Positions 38,035 through 50,860 of a stretch of DNA of 64,000 nucleotides are shown here, piece by piece. The DNA is taken from the NCBI RefSeq assembly GCF_051020975.1, contig NW_027478159.1, forward strand, positions 14,152,501-14,216,500. The letters are read 5' to 3'. Each line of letters begins with the position of its first letter. Within the stretch, counting starts at the first letter, position 1. Below the pieces are notes generated by a model that saw only the letters and a program-made list of their open reading frames with translations, did no database searches and had not been told where the DNA came from. A program made the position numbers and the translations under genes. The stretch is from Osmia lignaria lignaria. Lineage: Eukaryota; Arthropoda; Insecta; Hymenoptera; Megachilidae.

Positions 38035-38396
38035 TCTTTTTTGTAGAGAATTAAGTTTCCTACTCTTTTTGTTCTATGATATTTTTTGATCAGGTGCGTA
38101 GTTCTCGAGATATATCAAGATATTTAAAAGTTCCGAAGCCGCACCAACATAATAGAGATACAGAAACACCGTGGCCCATTTCTGTGAGATAACTCTGCAC
38201 TTTTGCGAGCAGCAAATGCCAGTTCCAGCTTAGCTGTGCAGAAGAAGCACAACAAGATCAAGAAATATCTCGGAATATGTACGTCAGGCCCCTTCCCTTG
38301 AGCTAAATCTCCAAATATCTCGCAAACAATCCGAGCTATGGCAAAATGTTAAAAGACCTTTTTTGTGGAGAATTACGTTTCCTACCTTTTATGTTC
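38035..38396. repeat. divergent segment D1, copy at 38 kb
   Basis: About two dozen substitutions in 362 bp, far more than usual: GAGATC, CTCTTTTTG, CAGGTGCG, CCCATTTCTGTG, CACTTTTGCGAGCAGC, GCCAGTTCC, AAGCACAAC, AGATCAAG, GTACGTC, AATCTCCAAA, CGCAAACAATCCGAG, TTAAAAGACC, GTGGAG and ACCTTTTATG. The segment is one monomer long plus about 40 bp, and its ends do not coincide with a monomer boundary in my phase. It is the D1 type (TAGCTGTGC, AGATCAAG). Confidence 0.8.
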
Positions 38397-39000
38397 TATG
38401 ATATTTTTTGATCAGATGCGTAGTTCTCGAGATATATCAAGATATTTAAAAGTTCCGAAGCCGCACCAACATAATAGAGATACAGAAACACCGTGGCCCC
38501 TTTCTTTGAGATAACTCTGCACTATTGCGAGCTGCAAATGCCACTTCCAGCTTAGCTGTGCAGAAGAAGAACAACAAGAAGAAGAAATATCTCGAAATAT
38601 GTCCGTCAGGCCCCTTCCCTTGAGATAAATCTGCAAATATCTCGGAAACGAAGCGAGCTATGGCAAAATGTTAAGAGACCTTTTTTGTAGAGAATTACGT
38701 TTCCTACTTTTTAAGTTCTATGATATTTTTTGATCAGAAGCGTAGTTTTCGAGATATATCGAGATATTTAAAGGTTCCGAAGCCGCACCAACATAATAGA
38801 GATACAGAAACACCGTGGCCCCTTTCTTTGAGATAACTCTGCACTATTGCGACCTGCAAATGCCACTTCCAGCTTAGCTGTGCAGAAGAAGAACAACAAG
38901 AAGAAGAAATATCTCGAAATATGTCCGTCAGGCCCCTTCCCCTGAGATAAATCTACAAATATCTCGGAAACGAAGCGAGCTATGGCAAAATGTTAAGAGA

Positions 39001-39362
39001 TCTTTTTTGTAGAGAATTAAGTTTCCTACTCTTTTTGTTCTATGATATTTTTTGATCAGGTGCGTAGTTCTCGAGATATATCAAGATATTTAAAAGTTCC
39101 GAAGCCGCACCAACATAATAGAGATACAGAAACACCGTGGCCCATTTCTGTGAGATAACTCTGCACTTTTGCGAGCAGCAAATGCCAGTTCCAGCTTAGC
39201 AGTGCAGAAGAAGCACAACAAGAGCAAGAAATATCTCGGAATATGTACGTCAGGCCCCTTCCCTTGAGCTAAATCTCCAAATATCTCGCAAACAATCCGA
39301 GCTATGGCAAAATGTTAAAAGACCTTTTTTGTGGAGAATTACGTTTCCTACCTTTTATGTTC
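39001..39362. repeat. divergent segment D2, copy at 39 kb
   Basis: Same divergent lineage, but with TAGCAGTGC and AGAGCAAG in place of the D1 bases. It lies exactly 966 bp after the first copy. Confidence 0.8.
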
Positions 39363-39594
39363 TATGATATTTTTTGATCAGATGCGTAGTTCTCGAGATA
39401 TATCAAGATATTTAAAAGTTCCGAAGCCGCACCAACATAATAGAGATACAGAAACACCGTGGCCTCTTTCTTTGAGATAAGTCTGCACTATTGCGCGCTG
39501 CAAATGCCACTTCCAGCTTAGCTGTGCAGAAGAAGAACAACAAGAAGAAGAAATATCTCGAAATATGTCCGTCAGGCCCCTTCCCTTGAGATAA

Positions 39595-39915
39595 ATCTGC
39601 AAATATCTCGGAAACGAAGCGAGCTATGGCAAAATGTTAAGAGACCTTATTTGTAGAGAATTAAGTTTCCTACTTTTTATGTTCTATGATATTTTTTGAT
39701 CAGATGCGTAGTTCTCGAGATATATCGAGATATTTAAAAGTTCCGAAGCCGCACCAACATAATAGAGATACAGAAACATCGTGGCCCCTTTCTTTGAGAT
39801 AACTCTGCACTATTGCGTGCTGCAAATGCCACTTCCAGCTTAGCTGTGAAGAAGAAGAACAACAAGAAGAAGAAATATCTCGGAATATGTCCGTCAGGCC
39901 TCATCCCTTGAGCTA
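39595..39915. repeat. 321-bp GAGCTAATC monomer, copy 5
   Basis: Counterpart of copy 3 in the 16-monomer duplication (offset 5,148). Confidence 0.85.
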
Positions 39916-41203
39916 ATCTGCAAATATCTCGGAAACGATGCCAGCTATGGGAAAATGTTAAGAGACCTTTTTTGTAGAGAATTAAGTTTCCTACTTTTTA
40001 TGTTCTATGATATTTTTTGATCAGAAGCGTAGGTTTCGAGATATATCGAGATATTTAAAAGTTCCGAAGCCGCACCAACATAATAGAGATACAGAAACAC
40101 CGTGGCCCATTTCTTTGGGATAACTCTGCACTATTGCGAGCTGGAAATGCCACTTCCAGTTTAGCTGTGCAGAAGAAGAACAACAAGAAGAAGAAATATC
40201 CCGAAATATGTCCGTCAGGACCCTTCCCTTGAGATAAATCTGCAAATATCTCGGAAACGAAGCAAGCTATGGCAAAACGTTAAGAAACCTTTTTTGTAGA
40301 GAATTATGTTTCCTACAATTTATGTTCTATGATATTTTTTGATCAGAACCGTAGTTTTCGAGATATATCGAGATATTTAAATGTTCCGAAGCCGCACCAA
40401 CATAATAGAGATACAGAAACACCGTGGCCCCTTTCTTTGAGATAACTCTGCACTATTGCGAGCTGCAAATGCCACTTCCAGCTTAGCTGTGAAGAAGAAG
40501 AACAACAAGAAGAAGAAATATCTCGAAATATGTCCGTTAGGCCCCTTCCCTTGAGATAAATCTGCAAATATCTCGGAAACGAAGCTAGTTATGGCAAAAT
40601 GTTAAGAGACCTTTTTTGTAGAGAATTAAGTTTCCTACTTTTTATCTTCTATGATATTTTTTGATCAGATGCGTAGTTCTCGAGATATATCAAGATATTT
40701 AAAAGTTCCGAAGCTGCACCAACATAATAGAGGTACAGAAACACCGTGGCCTCTTCCTTTGAGATAACTCTGCACTATTGCGAGCTGCAAATGCCACTTC
40801 CAGCTTAGCTGTGCAGAAGAAGAACAACAAGAAGGAGAAATATCTCGAAATATGTCCGTCAGGCCACTTCCCTTGAGATAAATCGGCAAATATCTCGGAA
40901 ACGAAGCGAGCTATGGCAAAATGTTAAGAGACCTTTTTTGTAGAGAATTAAGTTTCCTACTTTTTATGTTCTATGATATTTTTTGATCAGATGCGTAGTT
41001 CTCGAGATATATCAAGAAATTTAAAAGTTCCGAAGCCGCACCAACATAATAGAGATACAGAAACACCGTGGCCTCTTTCTTTGAGATAAGTCTGCACTAT
41101 TGCGCGCTGCAAATGCCACTTCCAGCTTAGCTGTGCAGAAGAAGAACAACAAGAAGAAGAAATATCTCGAAATATGTCCGTCAGGCCCCTTCCCTTCAGA
41201 TAA

Positions 41204-41524
41204 ATCTGCAAATATCTCGGAAACGAAGCGAGCTATGGCAAAATGTTAAGAGACCTTATTTGTAGAGAATTAAGTTTCCTACTTTTTATGTTCTATGATA
41301 TTTTTTGATCAGATGCGTAGTTCTCGAGATATATCGAGATATTTAAAAGTTCCGAAGCCGCACCAACATAATAGAGATACAGAAACATCGTGGCCCCTTT
41401 CTTTGAGATAACTCTGCACTATTGCGAGCTGCAAATGCCACTTCCAGCTTAGCTGTGAAGAAGAAGAACAAAAAGAAGAAGAAATATCTCGGAATATGTC
41501 CGTCAGGCCTCATCCCTTGAGCTA
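41204..41524. repeat. 321-bp GAGCTAATC monomer, copy 6
   Basis: Counterpart of copy 4 in the 16-monomer duplication. It lies 1,609 bp after copy 5. Confidence 0.85.
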
Positions 41525-42168
41525 ATCTGCAAATATCTCGGAAACGATGCCAGCTATGGGAAAATGTTAAGATACCTTTTTTGTAGAGAATTAAGTTTCC
41601 TACTTCTTATGTTCTATGATATTTTTTGATCAGAAGCGTAGTTTTCGAGATATATCGAGATATTTAAAAGTTCCGAAGCCGCACCAACATAATAGAGGTA
41701 CAGAAACACCGTGGCCTCTTTCTTTGAGATAACTCTGCACTATTGCGAGCTGCAAATGCCACTTCCAGCTTAGCTGTGAAGAAGAAGAACAACAAGAAGA
41801 AGAAATATCTCGGAATATGTCCGTCAGGCCCCTTCCCTTGAGCTAAATCTGCAAATATCTCGGAAACGATGCCAGCTATGGGAAAATGTTAAGACACCTT
41901 CTTTGTAGAGAATTAAGTTTCCTACTTTTTATGTTCTATGATATTTTTTGATCAGAAGCGTAGTTCTCGAGATATATCAAGATATTTAAAAGTTCCGAAG
42001 CTGCACCAACATAATAGAGGTACAGAAACACCGTGGCCTCTTCCTTTGAGATAACTCTGCACTATTGCGAGCTGCAAATGCCACTTCCAGCTTAGCTGTG
42101 CAGAAAAGGAACAACAAGAAGAAGAAATATCTCGGAATATGTCCGTCAGGCCCCTTCCATTGAGCTAA

Positions 42169-42488
42169 ATCTGCAAATATCTCGGAAACGATGCCAGCTA
42201 TGGGAAAATGTTAAGAGACCTTTTTTGTAGAGTTAAGTTTCCTACTTTTTATGTTCTATGATATTTTTTGATCAGATGCGTAGTTCTCGAGATATATCAA
42301 GATATTTAAAAGTTCCGAAGCCGCACCAACATAATAGAGATACAGAAACACCGTGGCCTCTTTCTTTGAGATAACTCTGCACTATTGCGCGCTGCAAATG
42401 CCACTTCCAGCTTAGCTGTGCAGAAGAAGAACAACAAGAAGAAGAAATATCTCGAAATATGTCCGTCAGGCCCCTTCCCTTGAGATAA
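42169..42488. repeat. 320-bp monomer (2-bp deletion), copy 2
   Basis: Same deletion near 42,230 and the same flanking CGATGCCAGCTATGGG, so it is a descendant of the same event as 36,699-37,018. Confidence 0.85.
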
Positions 42489-43182
42489 ATCTGCAAATAT
42501 CTCGGAAACGAAGCGAGCTATGGCAAAATGTTAAGAGACCTTATTTGTAGAGAATTAAGTTTCCTACTTTTTATGTTCTATGATATTTTTTGATCAGATG
42601 CGTAGTTCTCGAGATATATCGAGATATTTAAAAGTTCCGAAGCCGCACCAACATAATAGAGATACAGAAACACCGTGGCCCCTTTCTTTGAGATAACTCT
42701 GCACTATTGCGAGCTGCAAATGCCACTTCCAGCTTAGCTGTGCAGAAGAAGAACAACAAGAATAAGAAATATTTCGAAATATGTCCGTCAGACCTCTTCC
42801 CTTGAGATATATCGGCAAATATCTCGGAAACGAAGCGAGCTACGGCAAAATGTTAACAGACCTTTTTTGTAGAAAATTAGGTTTCCTACTTTTTATGTTC
42901 TATGATATTTTTTGATCAGAAGCGTAGTTTTCGAGATATATCGAGATATTTAAAAGTTCCGAAGCCGCACCAACATAATAGAGATACAGAAACACCGTGG
43001 CCCCTTTCTTTGAGATAACTCTGCACTATTGCGAGCTGGAAATGCCACTTCCAGTTTAGCTGTGCAGAAGAAGAACAACAAGAAGAAGAAATATCTCGAA
43101 ATATGTCCGTCAGGCCCCTTCCCTTGAGATAAATCTGCAAATATCTCGGAAACGAAGCGAGCTATGGCAAAATGTTAAGAGA

Positions 43183-43544
43183 TCTTTTTTGTAGAGAATT
43201 AAGTTTCCTACTCTTTTTGTTCTATGATATTTTTTGATCAGGTGCGTAGTTCTCGAGATATATCAAGATATTTAAAAGTTCCGAAGCCGCACCAACATAA
43301 TAGAGATACAGAAACACCGTGGCCCATTTCTGTGAGATAACTCTGCACTTTTGCGAGCAGCAAATGCCAGTTCCAGCTTAGCAGTGCAGAAGAAGCACAA
43401 CAAGAGCAAGAAATATCTCGGAATATGTACGTCAGGCCCCTTCCCTTGAGCTAAATCTCCAAATATCTCGCAAACAATCCGAGCTATGGCAAAATGTTAA
43501 AAGACCTTTTTTGTGGAGAATTACGTTTCCTACCTTTTATGTTC
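43183..43544. repeat. divergent segment D2, copy at 43 kb
   Basis: It carries the D2 bases. By register (5,148 bp) it is the partner of the D1 copy at 38,035, yet its sequence type is that of 39,001. Confidence 0.8.
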
Positions 43545-44470
43545 TATGATATTTTTTGATCAGATGCGTAGTTCTCGAGATATATCAAGATATTTAAAAG
43601 TTCCGAAGCCGCACCAACATAATAGAGATACAGAAACACCGTGGCCCCTTTCTTTGAGATAACTCTGCACTATTGCGAGCTGCAAATGCCACTTCCAGCT
43701 TAGCTGTGCAGAAGAAGAACAACAAGAAGAAGAAATATCTCGAAATATGTCCGTCAGGCCCCTTCCCTTGAGATAAATCTGCAAATATCTCGGAAACGAA
43801 GCGAGCTATGGCAAAATGTTAAGAGACCTTTTTTGTAGAGAATTAAGTTTCCTACTTTTTAAGTTCTATGATATTTTTTGATCAGAAGCGTAGTTTTCGA
43901 GATATATCGAGATATTTAAAGGTTCCGAAGCCGCACCAACATAATAGAGATACAGAAACACCGTGGCCCCTTTCTTTGAGATAACTCTGCACTATTGCGA
44001 CCTGCAAATGCCACTTCCAGCTTAGCTGTGCAGAAGAAGCACAACAAGAAGAAGAAATATCTCGAAATATGTCCGTCAGGCCCCTTCCCCTGAGATAAAT
44101 CTACAAATATCTCGGAAACGAAGCGAGCTATGGCAAAATGTTAAGAGACCTTTTTTGTAGAGAATTATGTTTCCTACAATTTATGTTCTATGATATTTTT
44201 TGATCAGAAGCGTAGTTTTCGAGATATATCGAGATATTTAAAAATTCCGAAGCCGCACCAACATAATAGAGGTACAGAAACACCGTGGCCTCTTTCTTTG
44301 AGATAACTCTGCACTATTGCGAGCTGCAAATGCCACTTCCAGCTTAGCTGTGCAGAAGAAGAACAACAAGAAGAAGAAATATCTCGAAATATGTCCGTCA
44401 GGCCCCTTCCCTTGAGATAAATCTGCAAATATCTCGGAAACGAAGCGAGCTACGGCAAAACGTTAAGAGA

Positions 44471-44832
44471 TCTTTTTTGTAGAGAATTAAGTTTCCTACT
44501 CTTTTTGTTCTATGATATTTTTTGATCAGGTGCGTAGTTCTCGAGATATATCAAGATATTTAAAAGTTCCGAAGCCGCACCAACATAATAGAGATACAGA
44601 AACACCGTGGCCCATTTCTGTGAGATAACTCTGCACTTTTGCGAGCAGCAAATGCCAGTTCCAGCTTAGCTGTGCAGAAGAAGCACAACAAGATCAAGAA
44701 ATATCTCGGAATATGTACGTCAGGCCCCTTCCCTTGAGCTAAATCTCCAAATATCTCGCAAACAATCCGAGCTATGGCAAAATGTTAAAAGACCTTTTTT
44801 GTGGAGAATTACGTTTCCTACCTTTTATGTTC
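44471..44832. repeat. divergent segment D1, copy at 44 kb
   Basis: It carries the D1 bases (AGATCAAG, TAGCTGTGC). It is preceded by CTACGGCAAAACG, a variant typical of Block I, and it closes Block III. Confidence 0.8.
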
Positions 44833-47800
44833 TATGATATTTTTTGATCAGATGCGTAGTTCTCGAGATATATCAAGATATTTAAAAGTTCCGAAGCCGC
44901 ACCAACATAATAGAGATACAGAAACACCGTGGCCCCTTTCTTTGAGATAACTCTGCACTATTGCGAGCTGCAAATGCCACTTCCAGCTTAGCTGTGCAGA
45001 AGAAGAACAACAAGAAGAAGAAATATCTCGAAATATGTCCGTCAGGCCCCTTCCCTTGAGATAAATCTGCAAATATCTCGGAAACGAAGCGAGCTATGGC
45101 AAAATGTTAAGAGACCTTTTTTGTAGAGAATTAAGTTTCCTACTTTTCATGTTCTATGATATTTTTTGATCAGATGCGTAGTTCTCGAGATATATCAAGA
45201 TATTTAAAAGTTCCGTAGCCGCACCACCATAATAGAGATACAGAAACACCGTGGCCCCTTTCTTTGAGATAACTCTGCACTATTGCGAGCTGCAAATGCC
45301 ACTTCCAGCTTAGCTGTGCAAAAGAAGAACAACAAGAAGAAGAAATATCTCGAAATATGTCCGTCAGACCCCTTCCCTCGAGATAAATCTGCAAATATCT
45401 CGGAAACGAAGAGAGCTATGGCAAAATGTTAAGAGACCTTTTTTGTAGAGAATTAAGTTTCCTACTTTTCATGTTCTATGATATTTTTTGATCAGATGCG
45501 TAGTTCTCGAGATATATCAAGATATTTAAAAGTTCCGAAGCCGCACCAACATAATAGAGATACAGAAACACCGTGGCCCCTTTCTTTGAGATAACTCTGC
45601 ACTATTGCGAGCTGCAAATGCCACTTCCAGCTTAGCTGTGCAGAAGAAGAACAACAAGAAGAAGAAATATCTCGAAATATGTCCGTCAGGCCCCTTCCCT
45701 TGAGATATATCTGCAAATATCTCGGAAATGAAGCGAGCTATGGCAAAATGTTAAGAGACCTTTTTTGTAGAGAATTATGTTTCCTACAATTTACTTTCTA
45801 TGATATTTTTTGATCAGAAGCGTAGTTTTCGAGATATATCGAGATATTTAAAAGTTCCGAAGCCGCACCAACATAATAGAGATACAGAAACACCGTGGCC
45901 CCTTTCTTTGAGATAACTCTGCACTATTGCGAGCTGCAAATGCCACTTCGAGCTTAGCTGTGCAGAAGAAGAACAACAAGAAGAAGAAATATCTCGAAAT
46001 ATGTCCGTCAGACCCCTTCCCTTGAGATAAATCTGCAAATATCTCGGAAACGAAGCGAGCTATGGCAAAATGTTAAGAGACCTTTTTTGTAGAGAATTAT
46101 GTTTCCTACAATTTACTCTCTATGATATTTTTTGATCAGAAGCGTAGTTTTCGAGATATATCGAGATATTTAAAAGTTCCGAAGCCGCACCAACATAATA
46201 GAGATACAGAAACACCGTGGCCCCTTTCTTTGAGATAACTCTGCACTATTGCGAGCTGCAAACGCCACTTCCAGCTTAGCTGTGCAGAAGAAGAACAACG
46301 AGAAGAAGAAATATCTCGAAATATGTCCGTCAGGCCCCATCCCTTGAGATAAATCTGCAAATATCTCGGAAACCAAGCGAGCTATGGCAAAATGTTAAGA
46401 GACCTTTCTTGTAGAGAATTAAGTTTCCTACTTTTTATGTTCTATGATATTTTTTGATCAGATACGTAGTTCTCGAGATATATCAAGATATTTAAAAGTT
46501 CCGAAGCCGCAGCAACATAATAGAGATACAGAAACACCGTGGCCCCTTTCTTTGAGATAACTCTGCACTATGGCGAGCTGCAAATGCCACTTCCAGCTTA
46601 GCTGTGCAGAAGAAGAACAACAAGAAGAAGAAATATCTCGAAATATGTCCGTTAGTCCCCTTCCCTTGAGATAAATCTGCAAATATCTCGGAAACGAAGC
46701 GAGCTATGGCAAAATGTTAAGAGACCTTTTTTGTAGAGAATTAAGTTTCCTACTTTTTATGTTCTATGATATTTTTTGATCAGATACGTAGTTCTCGAGA
46801 TATATCAAGATATTTAAAAGTTCCGAAGCCGCACCAACATAATAGAGATACAGAAACACCGTGGCCCCTTTCTTTGAGATAACTCTGCACTATTGCGAGC
46901 TGCAAATGCCACTTCCAGCTTAGCTGTGCAGAAGAAGAACAACAAGAAGAAGAAATATCTCGAAATATGTCCGTCAGGCCCCTTCCCTTGAGATAAATCT
47001 GCAAATATCTCGGAAACGAAGCGAGCTATGGCAAAATGTTAAGAGACCTTTTTTGTAGAGAATTATGTTTCCTACTTTTTATGTTCTATGATATTTTTTG
47101 ATCAGACGCGTAGTTCTCGAGATATATCAAGATATTTAAAAGTTCCGAAGCCGCACCAACATAATAGAGATACAGAAACACCGTGGCCCCTTTCTTTGAG
47201 ATAACTCTGCACTATTGCGAGCTGCAAACGCCACTTCCAGCTTAGCTGTGCAGAAGAAGAACAACGAGAAGAAGAAATATCTCGAAATATGTCCGTCAAG
47301 CCCCTTCCCTTGAGATAAATCTGCAAATATCTCGGAAACGAAGCGAGCTATGGCAAAATGTTAAGAGACCTTATTTGTAGAGAATTAAGTTTCCTACTTT
47401 TTATGTTCTATGATATTTTTTGATCAGATGCGTAGTTCTCGAGATATATCAAGATATTTAAAAGTTCCGAAGCCGCACCAACATAATAGAGATACAGAAA
47501 CACCGTGGCCCCTTACTTTGCGATAACTCTGCACTATTGCGAGCTGCAAATGCCACTTCCATCTTAGCTGGGCAGAGGAAGAACAACAAGAAGAAGAAAT
47601 ATCTCGAAATATGTCCGTCAGGCCCGATCCTTTGAGCTGAATCTGCAAATATCTCGGAAACGAAGCGAGCTATGGCAAAATGTTAAGAGACGTTTTTTGT
47701 AGAGAATTATGCTTCCTACAATTTATGTTCTATGATATTTTTTGATCAGAAGCGTAGTTTTCGAGATATATCGAGATATTTAAAAGTTCCGAAGCCGCAC

Positions 47801-49250
47801 CAACATAATAGAGATACAGAAACACCGTGGCCCCTTTCTTTGAGATAACTCTGCACTAGTGCGACCTGCAAATGCCACTTCCAGCTTAGCTGTGCAGAAG
47901 AAGAACAACAAGAAGAAGAAATATCTCGAAATATGTCCGTCAGGCCCCTTCCCTTGAGATAAATCTGCAAATATCTCGGAAACGAAGCGAGCTATGGCAA
48001 AATGTTAAGAGACCTTTTTTGTAGAGAATTATGTTTCCTACTTTTTATGTTCTATGATATTTTTTGATCAGACGCGTCGTTCTCGAGATATATCAAGATA
48101 TTTAAAAGTTCCGAAGCCGCACCAACATAATAGAGATACAGAAACATCGTGGCCCCTTTCTTTGAGATAACTCTGCACTATTGCGAGCCGCAAATGCCAC
48201 TTCCAGCTTAGCTGTGCAGAAGAAGAACAACAAGAAGAAGAAATATCTCGAAATATGTCCGTCAGGCCCCTTCCCTTGAGATAAATCTACAAATATCTCG
48301 GAAACGAAGCGAGCTATGGCAAAATGTTAAGAGACCTTTTTTGTAGAGAATTAAGTTTCCTACTTTTTATGTTCTATGATATTTTTTGATCAGATGCGTA
48401 GTTCTCGAGATATATCAAGATATTTAAAAGTTCCGAAGCCGCACCAACATAATAGAGGTACAGAAACACCGTGGCCCCTTTCTTTGAGATAACTCTGCAC
48501 TATTGCGAGCTGCAAATGCCACTTCCAGCTTAGCTGTGCAGAAGAAGAACAACAAGAAGAAGAAATATCTCGAAATATGTCCGTCAGGCCCCTTCCCTTG
48601 AGATAAATCTGCAAATATCTCGGAAACGAAGCGAGCTATGGCAAAATGTTAAGAGACCTTTTTTGTAGAGAATTATGTTTCCTACTTTTTATGTTCTATG
48701 ATATTTTTTGATCAGACGCGTCGTTCTCGAGATATATCAAGATATTTAAAAGTTCCGAAGCCGCACCAACATAATAGAGATACAGAAACACCGTGGCCCC
48801 TTTCTTTGAGATAACTCTGCACTATTGCGAGCTGCAAACGCCACTCCCAGCTTAGCTGTGCAGAAGAAGAACAACAAGAAGAAGAAATATCTCTAAATAT
48901 GTCCGTCAGGCCCCTTCACTTGAGATAAATCTGCAAATATCTCGGAAACGAAGCGAGCTATGGCAAAATGTTAAGAGACCTTTTTTGTAGAGAATTAAGT
49001 TTCCTACTTTTTATGTTCTATGATATTTTTTGATCAGATGCGTAGTTCTCGAGATATATCAAGATATTCAAAAGTTCCGGAGCCGCACCAACATAATAGA
49101 GATACAGAAACACCGTGGCCCCTTTCTTTGAGATAACTCTGCACTAGTGCGAGCCGCAAATGCCACTTCCAGCTTAGCTGTGCAGAAGAAGGACAACAAG
49201 AAGAAGAAATATCTCGAAATATGTCCGTCAGGCCCCTTCACTTGAGATAA

Positions 49251-50860
49251 ATCTGCAAATATCTCGGAAACGAAGCGAGCTATGGCAAAATGTTAAGAGA
49301 CCTTTTTTGTAGAGAATTAAGTTTGCTACTTTTTATGTTCTATGATATTTTTTGATCAGATGCGTAGTTCTCGAGATATATCAAGATATTTAAAAGTTCC
49401 GAAGCCGCACCAACATAATAGAGACACAGAAACACCGTGGCCCCTCTCTTTGAGATAACTCTGCACTATTGCGAGCTGCAAATGCCACTTCCAGCTTAGC
49501 TGTGCAGAGGAAGAACAACAAGAAGAAGAAATATCTCGAAATATGTCCGTCAGGCCCGTTCCTTTGAGCTGAATCTGCAAATATCTCGGAAACGAAGCGA
49601 GCTATGGCAAAATGTTAAGCGACGTTTTTTGTAGAGAATTATGTTTCCTACAATTTATGTTCTATGATATTTTTTGATCAGAAGCGTAGTTTTCGAGATA
49701 TATCGAGATATTTAAAAGTTCCGAAGCCGCACCAACATAATAGAGATACAGAAACACCGTGGCCCCTTTCTTTGAGATAACTCTGCACTAGTGCGAGCCG
49801 CAAATGCCACTTCCAGCTTAGCTGTGCAGAAGAAGGACAACAAGAAGAAGAAATATCTCGAAATATGTCCGCCAGGCCCCTTCCCTTGAGATAAATCTGC
49901 AAATATCTCGGAAACGAAGCGAGCTATGGCAAAATGTTAAGAGACCTTTTTTGTAGAGAATTAAGTTTCCTACTTTTTATGTTCTATGATATTTTTTGAT
50001 CAGATGCGTAGTTCTCGAGACATATCAAGATATTTAAAAGTTCCGAAGCCGCACCAACATAATAGAGATACAGAAACACCGTGGCCCCTTTCTTTGATAT
50101 AACTCTGCACTATTGCGAGCTGCAAATGCCACTTCCAGCTTACCTGTGCAGAGGAAGAACAACAAGAAGAAGAAATATCTCGAAATATGTCCGTCAGGCC
50201 CGTTCCTTTGAGCTGAATCTGCAAATATCTCGGACACGAAGCGAGCTATGGCAAAATGTTAAGAGACGTTTTTTGTAGAGAATTATGTTTCCTACAATTT
50301 ATGTTCTATGATGTTTTTTGATCAGAAGCGTAGTTTTCGAGATATATCGAGATATTCTAAAGTTCCGGAGCCGCACCAACATAATAGAGATACAGAAACA
50401 CCGTGGCCCCTTTCTTTGAGATAACTCTGCACTAGTGCGAGCCGCAAATGCCACTTCCAGCTTAGCTGTGCAGAGGAAGAACAACAAGAAGAAGAAATAT
50501 CTCGAAATATGTCCGTCAGGCCCGTTCCTTTGAGCTGAATCTGCAAATATCTCGGAAACGAAGCGAGCTATGGCAAAATGTTAAGAGACGTTTTGTGTAG
50601 AGAATTATGTTTCCTACAATTTATGTTCTATGATATTTTTTGATCAGAAGCGTAGTTTTCGAGATATATCGAGATATTTAAAAGTTCCGAAGCCGCACCA
50701 ACATAAGAGAGATACAGAAACACCGTGGCCCCTTTCTTTGAGATAACTCTGCACTAGTGCGAGCCACAAATGCCACTTCCAGCTTAGCTGTGCAGAAGAA
50801 GAACAACAAGAAGAAGAAATATCTCGAAATATGGCCGTCAGGCCCCTTCCCTTGAGATAA
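49251..50860. repeat. left copy of a 28-monomer-spaced duplication
   Basis: Five monomers matching 58,267-59,876 at offset 9,016. Shared rare changes are GAGACACAG, TAAGCGACG, CTTTGATATAAC, CTTACCTGTG, CTCGGACACG and CTATGATGTTTTTTG. Differences noticed are TATTCTAAAG versus TATTCAAAAG near 50,354 and CTACAATTT versus CTACGATTT near 50,295. Confidence 0.8.

Larger units (their letters stand above)
39595..43182. repeat. right copy of the 16-monomer-spaced duplication
   Basis: Counterpart of 34,447-38,034, with one monomer gained near 41,847-42,168 and one lost near 42,489. The total length is preserved. Confidence 0.8.
31873..44742. repeat. Block III: deletion-marked monomers and a 16-monomer duplication
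   Basis: 40 monomers. Typical markers are GACCTTATTTGTAG, CTGTGAAGAAG, CTCGGAATATG, GATGCCAGCTATGGG, GGCCTCATCCC and GAGCTAATC. Eight of the twelve length-variant monomers lie here. No gene is present. Confidence 0.75.
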
